Assembly: GCA_019683665.1 (NCBI GenBank)
Contig: JADGIB010000268.1
Location: 1 to 5,025 of the forward strand
Length of the DNA stretch: 5,025 nt
Direction of reading: 5' to 3'
DNA from: Solirubrobacteraceae bacterium
Lineage (GTDB): Bacteria; Actinomycetota; Thermoleophilia; Solirubrobacterales; Solirubrobacteraceae
The notes beneath the pieces are model-generated. The model ran no database searches, was not told where the DNA came from, and saw only the letters and a program-made list of their open reading frames with translations. How positions within the stretch are numbered: the first letter of the stretch is position 1; each line of letters opens with the position of its first letter. Of this stretch, positions 1 to 4,618 are shown one piece after another. The position numbers and the translations under genes are program-made.

Positions 1-86
1 CCCCCCCGGGGGGGGGGCCCGGGGGCGGCCCGGCCCGCCGTCGGCTCCGCTCGGTGGGCGTCGAGGACGTCGCGCAGCGTCCGCAT
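1..86 (-). CDS. Possible N-terminus of a minus-strand gene, cut by the left edge
   Basis: An ATG at 86-84 (minus) opens a frame that runs off the left edge after 28 codons. It begins MRTLRDVLDAHRAEPTAGRA and then becomes Pro/Gly/Arg-rich over the homopolymer tract. The first 16 codons look coding-like: almost every third position is G or C, while about half of the second positions are A or T, and the residues (LRDVLDAHRAE) resemble a short helix. Against it, there is no well-spaced Shine-Dalgarno sequence (an AGGG abuts the ATG directly), the frame is open far upstream as is common at this GC content, and no family can be recognised from so few residues. The run of C7 G10 C3 G5 at the edge is prone to length errors, so the frame beyond about codon 20 is not reliable. 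If real, its upstream region is the signal-rich stretch 87-407. Confidence 0.3.
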   Translation of the reverse strand, partial: MRTLRDVLDAHRAEPTAGRAAPGPPPRG

Positions 87-171
87 CCCTGAGCGCGATC
101 CGCGCCCCCTGCCCCGCGAAGACCGGCCGTTGTCGGGGAGCGGAGCGCCCGCCGCGCGCGACGCCGAGCCG

Positions 172-199
172 GTTGTGGTCCCCCCAGGGCGACCACAAC
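172..199. repeat. Perfect inverted repeat with 9-bp arms and 10-nt spacer
   Basis: GTTGTGGTC (172-180) and GACCACAAC (191-199) are exact reverse complements separated by CCCCCAGGGC. As RNA this is a stable hairpin on either strand. On the minus strand it directly follows the UUCG-capped terminator and overlaps its U-rich tail, so it could be a second, back-up hairpin. As DNA, the half-sites are 19 bp apart centre to centre, about two helical turns, which suits a dimeric repressor such as a TetR- or GntR-type protein. It lies about 86 bp upstream of the possible minus-strand gene start at 86. The repeat itself is certain; its role is open. Confidence 0.6.
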
Positions 200-331
200 A
201 AGAAGAGCCCCGGCGAACCGGGGCCCTTCGTTCTGGTGTCTGAATCAGTGGCCTACGCCCTGGAGGAGAGAGGGGAAGGACGCAGACCGGTCATTCACCG
301 GCGACCGCCGCAGGGGTATGGGCGGCGGACG
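197..331 (-). ncRNA. Candidate small regulatory RNA, about 135 nt
   Basis: The boundaries are inferred. The start is placed 7 nt downstream of the TATCCT hexamer (343-338), and the end is in the U-rich tail of the 202-229 terminator. The RNA would fold into a 5' hairpin with 7-bp arms (322-328 with 305-311) and a C-rich loop, then a 5-bp hairpin (297-301 with 287-291). An unpaired-looking CU-rich stretch (280-261) containing UCUCUCCUCC follows, and the UUCG terminator closes it. A CU-rich single-stranded segment of this kind resembles the anti-Shine-Dalgarno seeds of known small RNAs. No translatable frame with a ribosome binding site was found in it. I recognise no known family (it is not tmRNA, SRP RNA, RNase P or 6S by any motif I could see). 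The alternative is simply the 3' untranslated tail of the helicase mRNA. Confidence 0.35.
202..229 (-). terminator. Rho-independent terminator with UUCG tetraloop, minus strand
   Basis: On the minus strand the arms GAAGGGCCCCGG and CCGGGGCTCTTC pair over 12 bp around a C(UUCG)G tetraloop and are followed by UUGUUGU. The orientation can be read from the sequence. On the minus strand the one non-Watson-Crick position (206/225) is a G-U wobble, the loop is the exceptionally stable UUCG, and a U-rich tail follows. On the plus strand the same position is an A-C mismatch, the loop is CGAA and only GTTCT follows. It would end either a small RNA starting near 331 or read-through from the helicase gene, whose stop lies about 180 nt upstream. 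Confidence 0.75.
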
Positions 332-337
332 AAGAAG

Positions 338-343
338 AGGATA
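338..343 (-). promoter_or_regulatory. -10-like hexamer TATCCT
   Basis: On the minus strand TATCCT matches the T-A-x-x-x-T pattern of actinobacterial -10 elements. No -35 hexamer lies 16-18 nt upstream; ACGGGC occupies that place. Instead the CRP-type palindrome 366-381 is centred about 42 bp upstream of the expected start at 331-332, which is the arrangement of class II activator-dependent promoters. By itself a match this short is weak evidence. Confidence 0.35.
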
Positions 344-365
344 CGACGTTGTCTCGCTGAGCCCG

Positions 366-381
366 TGTGACACCGCTCACA
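366..381. promoter_or_regulatory. CRP/GlxR-type binding site, TGTGA-N6-TCACA
   Basis: TGTGACACCGCTCACA is an exact match to the TGTGA-N6-TCACA consensus bound by cAMP-receptor-family regulators (Crp of enterobacteria and mycobacteria, GlxR of corynebacteria). The symmetry extends one more base each side (GTGTGA/TCACAC, 365-382). It lies 27 bp beyond the helicase stop codon, so it does not look like a regulator of the helicase. It is correctly placed to activate minus-strand transcription from about 331. The same inverted repeat could also fold in the helicase mRNA tail (extended arms 361-370/377-386 with one mismatch), but no U-tract follows, so a protein site seems more likely than a terminator. 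Confidence 0.5.
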
Positions 382-407
382 CCGGCCCGGAGACGGCGCG
401 TGGCCGC

Positions 408-1640
408 TCACGCCCGGGCCGGCGCCGTCCGGGCGCGCCGGCGGCGCGGGCGGCGCCCGGGCCCCGGCGGGCGCGACGCCGAGGTCGCCTGCGGGTCGCG
501 GGCGGGCGCGCCGGAGGTCGCGTTCGAGGCCAGGCCGGAGCGGGCGAACTCGCGGTCGAGCTCGAGGTCGCGGGCGATCCGCGCGACGTCGGCGGCCTGC
601 TCGGCGCCGACGAACGTGATCCCGACCCCGGTGCGCCCGGCCCGGCCGGTGCGCCCGACGCGGTGGACGTAGCCCTCGCGGTCGTCGGGCGGGTCGAACT
701 GGATGACGTGCGAGATGCCGTCGATGTCGATCCCGCGCGCGGCGACGTCGGTGGCGACGAGCGTGTCGACGCGGCCGGCCTCGAAGCGGGCCAGCGCCTT
801 CTCGCGCTGGGCCTGGGACTTGTCGCCGTGCATGGCGACGGCGTCGACGCCCTCGCGGCCGAGGCGCTTGACGAGCCGGTCGGCGCCGCGCTTCGTGCGC
901 ACGAAGACGAGCGCGAGCCCGCGGTCGCCGGCGCGCAGCTCGCGGACGAGCGCGTCGAGGCGGTCGTCGCGCTCGGCGGCGACGAAGCGGTGGTCGATCC
1001 GGGCCCGGCGCTGCGGGGGCGCGTGCTCGTGGCGTCGCGCGTCGCGCGTGTAGCGCTCGGCGACGCGGCCGGCCTCGCCGTCGAGCGTGGCCGAGAAGAA
1101 GACGGTCTGGCGGTCGGCCGGGCAGCGGGCGACGATCCGGTCGACGGCGGGGCGGAAGCCCATGTCGAGCATCCGGTCGGCCTCGTCGAGCACGAGCGTC
1201 CGCACGCGGTCGAGCGAGAACGTGCCGCGCTGGAGGTGGTCCTCGAGGCGGCCGGGGGTGGCGACGAGGATGTGCGCGCGGGCGGCGGCGCGGCCCTGGC
1301 GCTCCATCCCGACGCCGCCGTAGACGGCGGCGATGCGCAGGGCGCGGGCGTGGGCGACGGCGGACAGCTCGTCGACGATCTGGGCGGCGAGCTCGCGGGT
1401 GGGGGCGAGGACGAGCGCGGCGGGGCGCGGGTCGGTCGCCTCGACGCGGTCGACGAGCGGGAGGCCGAATGCGAGCGTCTTGCCCGAGCCGGTCGGGGAC
1501 TTGGCCAGCACGTCGCGGCCGGCGAGCGCGTCCTCGATGACGAGCTGCTGGATCGGGAACGGCGAGGTGACGCCGCGCGCGGCGAGGGCGGCCACGACGG
1601 GCCGGGAGACGCCGAGGTCGGCGAAGGACGGCGATGACAA
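408..1640 (-). CDS. DEAD-box ATP-dependent RNA helicase
   Basis: This is a cytoplasmic superfamily 2 helicase that would use ATP to unwind or remodel RNA, typically in ribosome assembly, mRNA decay or cold adaptation. All signature motifs are present in order in the 410-aa product: Q motif region with PFPIQ (27-31), motif I SPTGSGKT (48-55), Ia PTRELA (80-85), Ib TPGR (128-131), II DEAD (152-155), III SAT (183-185), IV LVFVRTK (244-250), V ATDVAARGIDI (296-306) and VI HRVGRTGRAG (326-335). After the second RecA domain comes a short tail (about 370-410) that is disordered, Pro/Arg-rich and strongly basic, probably RNA-contacting. The start is TTG at 1640-1638, with AGGAG 6 nt upstream (1651-1647), leading straight into SSPSFADLG, the usual family N-terminus. 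The upstream in-frame ATG at 1766 would only add 42 low-complexity residues. The specific paralogue (RhlE-, CsdA- or SrmB-like) cannot be decided, so no symbol is given. Confidence 0.96.
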   Translation of the reverse strand: MSSPSFADLGVSRPVVAALAARGVTSPFPIQQLVIEDALAGRDVLAKSPTGSGKTLAFGLPLVDRVEATDPRPAALVLAPTRELAAQIVDELSAVAHARALRIAAVYGGVGMERQGRAAARAHILVATPGRLEDHLQRGTFSLDRVRTLVLDEADRMLDMGFRPAVDRIVARCPADRQTVFFSATLDGEAGRVAERYTRDARRHEHAPPQRRARIDHRFVAAERDDRLDALVRELRAGDRGLALVFVRTKRGADRLVKRLGREGVDAVAMHGDKSQAQREKALARFEAGRVDTLVATDVAARGIDIDGISHVIQFDPPDDREGYVHRVGRTGRAGRTGVGITFVGAEQAADVARIARDLELDREFARSGLASNATSGAPARDPQATSASRPPGPGRRPRRRRARTAPARA

Positions 1641-1646
1641 AGGGTG

Positions 1647-1651
1647 CTCCT
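1647..1651 (-). promoter_or_regulatory. Shine-Dalgarno sequence that fixes the helicase TTG start
   Basis: AGGAG on the minus strand, with exactly 6 nt before the TTG at 1640-1638. No comparable motif precedes the in-frame ATG at 1766, so this site decides the start. No clear -35/-10 pair was found in the 136-bp gap between the transporter stop and this start. Confidence 0.7.
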
Positions 1652-1750
1652 GGGTGGGCGGCGCTGCCGGGCCGCGGGATTCGGGAGACGGCTGACCTGA
1701 CCCCGAACCGCCGTGGCGGAGATGAGCGAGCGAGCTGCCTCGCGGTCGAC

Positions 1751-1769
1751 CGGGTGCCGACCGCACCCG
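1751..1769 (-). terminator. Weak hairpin just after the transporter stop codon
   Basis: CGGGTGC (1751-1757) and GCACCCG (1763-1769) form a perfect 7-bp stem with a 5-nt loop, beginning 7 nt after the transporter's TAG (1779-1777). There is no U-tract. It could end transporter transcripts in a U-independent way or only protect the 3' end, or it may be chance in such GC-rich DNA. Confidence 0.3.
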
Positions 1770-1776
1770 ATCCAGG

Positions 1777-2994
1777 CTAGCGGCTCGCGCCGCCGGCGGC
1801 CGGCGCGGCGGTCCCGGCCCCGGCCCGGTGGGCGCGCGCGACGCGCAGCGCGACGACGGCGGCGGCGGCCGCGCAGGCGGCCCCGGCCCAGAAGACGAGC
1901 GCGTAGCCGCCGAGCGCCGCGAGCAGCCCCATCGCCGGCGCCCCGAGCCCGTAGCCGGCGTCGAAGGCGGCGGTGAACGAGCCGAGCGCCGCGCCGCGGC
2001 GCTCCTCGGGGACGCGGTCGATCACGAGCAGCGCGAGGGCGGGGAAGACGACCGAGAAGCCGGCGCCCATGACGACCGCGCCGGCGAGCGCGACCGGCCA
2101 GGCCCCGGCGAGCGCGATCGCGACGAGGCCGGCCGCCTCGGCGGCGGCGGCGCCGACGGCGGCGCGCAGCGGGCCGATGCGGTCGGGGAGGTGGCCGAGG
2201 AGGAGCCGGCCGGCGACGACCGAGACCGCGAACGCGGTGAAGACGACGACGCCGTGGCCGGTGCCGCGGTCGGCGAGGTGGAGGACGACGAAGCTCGCGA
2301 GCGCGGCGTAGCCGGCGTTGCCGAGCGCCAGCGCGAGGCCCGGCCCGAGCGCCTCGCGCACGACGAGCGGCGGGCGCGTCCCGCCGGGCCCGGCGCGCCG
2401 CCCCGGCGTCGATGGCTGCGCCCACGCGATCGCCAGGCCGCCGAGCGGCGCGGCGGTCGCGAACGCCCATACGGCGTCGTAGCCGCCGAGCGACCGCAGC
2501 GCCTCGCCGATGACGGGGCCGCCGCTGAGCCCGATCCAGACCGACAGCCCGAGCAGGCCGATGAGCTGGGCGCGCCGCGTCGGGGGCGAGAGGTCGACGA
2601 CCCAGGCCGCGACGGCGGTGTACGTGACGCCCTCGCCGATCCCGACGATGAGGCGCGCGACGAGGAGGCCGGGGACGCCCGCGTCGACGAACAGGAGCGC
2701 CCCGCCGAGGACCATCGCGAGCAGCCCGAACAGCGTCACCGGCCGGCGGCCGCGCTCGTCGGCGATCCGGCCCGCCCACGGCCGCGAGACGATCGCGGTG
2801 ACGGCGAAGGCGCCGACGACGACGCCGACGGCGACGTCGCCCGCGCCGATCGGCCCGTGCACGTAGCGGGGCAGGACGGGGAGGACCGCGCCGATGGCCA
2901 GGAACGCGGTCAGGGAGGCCGCGAAGACGCCGGCGATCGCCGTGTTCGTCCCGCGTCGGGGCGCCGGTTCCGTGGCGCGCTGGTTGGCCTCCAT
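1777..2994 (-). CDS. Major facilitator superfamily (MFS) transporter, 12 TM
   Basis: This is a proton-coupled type inner-membrane transporter, probably a drug or small-metabolite exporter; the substrate cannot be told. The 405-aa product has about twelve hydrophobic spans (roughly 18-40, 51-72, 86-104, 107-128, 145-163, 173-193, 214-238, 248-269, 276-296, 299-320, 335-358, 361-385) in two six-span halves. These are split by a hydrophilic loop (about 194-212, PSTPGRRAGPGG). The MFS motif A appears after TM2 as GRIADERGRR (75-84), with a weaker copy in the second half, GHLPDRIGPLR (267-277). The segment PTRRAQLIGLLGLSVWIGLSGGP around TM5 fits the MFS_1 arabinose-efflux-like group. Length is typical and the frame is intact. 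ATG at 2994 is chosen because the residues before it are not membrane-like and an earlier ATG (3075) would overlap the divergent gene. No clear Shine-Dalgarno sequence precedes it, so it may be leaderless. Confidence 0.93.
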   Translation of the reverse strand: MEANQRATEPAPRRGTNTAIAGVFAASLTAFLAIGAVLPVLPRYVHGPIGAGDVAVGVVVGAFAVTAIVSRPWAGRIADERGRRPVTLFGLLAMVLGGALLFVDAGVPGLLVARLIVGIGEGVTYTAVAAWVVDLSPPTRRAQLIGLLGLSVWIGLSGGPVIGEALRSLGGYDAVWAFATAAPLGGLAIAWAQPSTPGRRAGPGGTRPPLVVREALGPGLALALGNAGYAALASFVVLHLADRGTGHGVVVFTAFAVSVVAGRLLLGHLPDRIGPLRAAVGAAAAEAAGLVAIALAGAWPVALAGAVVMGAGFSVVFPALALLVIDRVPEERRGAALGSFTAAFDAGYGLGAPAMGLLAALGGYALVFWAGAACAAAAAVVALRVARAHRAGAGTAAPAAGGASR

Positions 2995-3002
2995 GGCGTT
3001 CA

Positions 3003-3008
3003 ACGCTA
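3003..3008 (-). promoter_or_regulatory. Possible -10 element of the transporter gene
   Basis: TAGCGT on the minus strand fits T-A-x-x-x-T and ends 8 nt before the ATG at 2994. That distance would place the transcription start at or within a base or two of the start codon. This fits the missing Shine-Dalgarno sequence. No good -35 is present. Confidence 0.25.
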
Positions 3009-3024
3009 GCCCGCCGGTCCAAGC

Positions 3025-3031
3025 GGGAAGG
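3025..3031 (+). promoter_or_regulatory. Ribosome binding site for the ATP-grasp gene
   Basis: GGGAAGG, containing AAGG that can pair with the 16S rRNA tail, lies 9 nt before the GTG at 3041. It supports that start over the in-frame ATG at 2993 (preceded by GGCCTCC, no Shine-Dalgarno) and the GTG at 3059. Confidence 0.45.
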
Positions 3032-3040
3032 TCAGGGCCC

Positions 3041-4618
3041 GTGGCACGTTCCCGATCCGTGACGCTCCCCGCCACCGCCCCGTTCTACGACGAGCTCGTC
3101 GACCACGACGGCAGCCCGCGCCCGCACTGCGCCGGGCTCGTCGAGGCGCTGAACCGGATCGGGCACGAGGGGCTCGCCGCCGCCGGGCGCCGCCGCGACG
3201 CGATCTTCCTCCAGCAGGGGATCACCTACGAGGCCGACGAGGCGGGCCGGGTCGTCAAGGACCGCCCGTTCCCGCTCGACCTCGTCCCGCGGGTGATCCC
3301 GGCCCGGGAGTGGGCGGCGATCGAGCGCGGCCTGCGCCAGCGGATCCGGGCGCTGAACGCGTTCATCGACGACGTCCACCACGGGCGCGAGATCGCCCGG
3401 GCCGGGATCGTGCCGTGGACGCTCGTCGTCTCGCGCTCGCAGTTCGCCCGCGCCGTCCACGGGATCCGCCCGCCCGGCGGGGTCTACTGCCACGTCGCCG
3501 GCTGCGACCTCGTCCGCGACGTCGGCGGGACCTGGCGGGTGCTCGAGGACAACGTCCGCACCCCGAGCGGGATCTCCTACGTGCTCGAGAACCGCGCCGC
3601 GATGACCCGCCTGCTGCCGCAGCTGTTCGCCGGTCACCGGGTGCGCCCGGTCGACCACTACCCGCAGCTCCTGCTCGCCGCGCTGCGCGCGGTCGCGCCC
3701 GCGGCCGAGGGGGAGGCGACGGTCGTCGTGTGGACGCCCGGCTCGCTGAACCCGGCCTACTTCGAGCACGCGTTCCTGGCCCGCCAGATGGGCGTCGAGC
3801 TCGTCGAGGCCTCCGACCTCGTCGTCCGCGACGACGTCCTCTACATGCGCACGACGAGCGGCCTGCAGCGGGTCGACGCCGTCTACCGCCGCCTCGACGA
3901 CGACTTCCTCGACCCGCTCGAGCTCCGGCCCGACTCGCTGCTCGGCGTCCCCGGCCTCGTGCGCGCCTACCGGTCCGGGAACGTCGCGATCGCCAACGCG
4001 ATCGGCACCGGCGTCGCCGACGACGAGGCCGTCTACCACTACGTGCCGGAGATGATCCGCTTCTACCTCGGGGAGGAGCCGGAGCTCCAGAACGTCACGA
4101 CGTACCTGCTCAGCGACCCCGAGCAGCTCGAGCACGTCCTGGGCCGCCTCGGCGAGCTCGTCGTCAAGCCGACCGGCGAGTCCGGCGGCAAGGGCGTCTT
4201 CATCGGCCCGCAGTGCTCGGAGGAGGAGCTCGAGGGGCTGGCTGACGTCATCCGGCGCCGGCCGGAGCGGTGGATCGCCCAGGAGCTCGTGCGCCTGTCG
4301 ACGGTCCCGACCGCCGACGCCGAGGGGCGTCTCCACCCGCGCCACGTCGACCTGCGCCCGTTCGCCGTCTTCGGCGAGACGATCGAGATCATCCCGGGCG
4401 GCCTGACGCGCGTCGCGATGACGCCGGGGTCGATGATCGTCAACTCGTCGCGCGGCGGCGGCAGCAAGGACACGTGGGTCCTCGACGACGCGCCGGCGGG
4501 CGCGCCGCGGCGGCGCACCGCCCCGGTCGAGCAGCCGGCCCTGCCCGACCTGCGCTTCGGCGCCTGGAGCGCCCAGGCCCAGCAGCAGCAGGACCGCGTC
4601 GGCGCCGGGGTGGGCTGA
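3041..4618 (+). CDS. Circularly permuted ATP-grasp type 2 protein (COG2308; DUF404/DUF407)
   Basis: This is a predicted ATP-dependent carboxylate-amine ligase of the circularly permuted ATP-grasp family, thought from comparative genomics to form amide or peptide bonds; the substrate is unknown. The 525-aa product is of normal length. Visible family motifs are YDELVDHDGSPRPH (16-29), VLEDNVRTPSGISYVLENR (167-185), YRRLDDDFLDPLELRPDSLLG (282-302), NAIGTGVADDEAVYHYVPEMI (319-339), the nucleotide-binding loop VVKPTGESGGKGVFIGP (374-390), WIAQE with acidic E415 (411-415), HVDLRPF (435-441), GGLTRVA (453-459) and VNSSRGGGSKDTWVL (467-481). The last 45 residues form a Pro/Ala/Gln-rich disordered tail (AQAQQQQ at 511-517). 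GTG at 3041 is chosen for its ribosome binding site; 3059 (GTG) or 2993 (ATG) are possible. It is the first gene of an operon with the alpha-E gene, coupled by TGATG. Confidence 0.93.
   Translation: MARSRSVTLPATAPFYDELVDHDGSPRPHCAGLVEALNRIGHEGLAAAGRRRDAIFLQQGITYEADEAGRVVKDRPFPLDLVPRVIPAREWAAIERGLRQRIRALNAFIDDVHHGREIARAGIVPWTLVVSRSQFARAVHGIRPPGGVYCHVAGCDLVRDVGGTWRVLEDNVRTPSGISYVLENRAAMTRLLPQLFAGHRVRPVDHYPQLLLAALRAVAPAAEGEATVVVWTPGSLNPAYFEHAFLARQMGVELVEASDLVVRDDVLYMRTTSGLQRVDAVYRRLDDDFLDPLELRPDSLLGVPGLVRAYRSGNVAIANAIGTGVADDEAVYHYVPEMIRFYLGEEPELQNVTTYLLSDPEQLEHVLGRLGELVVKPTGESGGKGVFIGPQCSEEELEGLADVIRRRPERWIAQELVRLSTVPTADAEGRLHPRHVDLRPFAVFGETIEIIPGGLTRVAMTPGSMIVNSSRGGGSKDTWVLDDAPAGAPRRRTAPVEQPALPDLRFGAWSAQAQQQQDRVGAGVG

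Larger units (their letters stand above)
87..407. other. Gene-free stretch with clustered regulatory and RNA-structure signals
   Basis: No convincing protein gene lies in these 321 bases. The frames that stay open have no usable ribosome binding site or coding-like codon positions. Short minus-strand frames from the GTG/ATG near 294-299 (13-17 codons) also lack a Shine-Dalgarno sequence. What is visible, read on the minus strand from the helicase stop, is a CRP-type palindrome, a -10-like hexamer, two small hairpins (arms 305-311/322-328 and 287-291/297-301), a CU-rich stretch (261-280), a strong terminator (202-229) and a long inverted repeat (172-199). These are listed separately. The segment 87-171 shows only unremarkable GC-rich sequence. 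Confidence 0.6.

Noticed and set aside
261..320. A plus-strand Shine-Dalgarno-like GGAGGAG at 262-268 suggesting a small gene.
   Set aside because: No ATG, GTG or TTG lies 5-12 nt downstream; the first ATG (318) is about 50 nt away and lacks coding support.
361..386. The inverted repeat after the helicase stop read as a terminator.
   Set aside because: The stem is interrupted, no U-tract follows, and the core matches the CRP-family consensus exactly, so a protein-binding site is preferred, although a role in mRNA 3'-end structure is not excluded.
318..1637. A long plus-strand frame opposite the helicase.
   Set aside because: Ala/Gly/Arg/Asp/Glu/Val-only composition typical of the antisense frame of a high-GC gene. 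Its ATG has no proper ribosome binding site.
1692..1702. A short tandem repeat of CTGAC between helicase and transporter.
   Set aside because: Only two copies of five bases; likely chance, with no adjoining promoter elements.
1828..3009. A long plus-strand frame opposite the transporter.
   Set aside because: Low-complexity Arg/Asp/Glu/Ala product with no recognisable fold; antisense to a clear 12-TM protein.
377..3022. An 881-codon open frame on the minus strand spanning both the helicase and the transporter.
   Set aside because: It is an out-of-frame shadow. The product is mostly Arg/Pro/Ala/Ser repeats with no domain, whereas the helicase and transporter frames give full families over the same DNA.
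2994..3075. An N-terminal extension of the transporter to the ATG at 3075.
   Set aside because: It would add 27 hydrophilic residues unlike an MFS N-terminus and overlap the divergent ATP-grasp start.
3310..4245. A plus-strand frame inside the ATP-grasp gene in a different phase.
   Set aside because: Arg/Pro-rich shadow frame; no start signal and no domain.
3032..4345. A 437-codon minus-strand frame opposite the ATP-grasp gene.
   Set aside because: Composition is Val/Asp/Glu/Arg/Ala-biased with no motifs; the plus-strand frame carries the full ATP-grasp signature.
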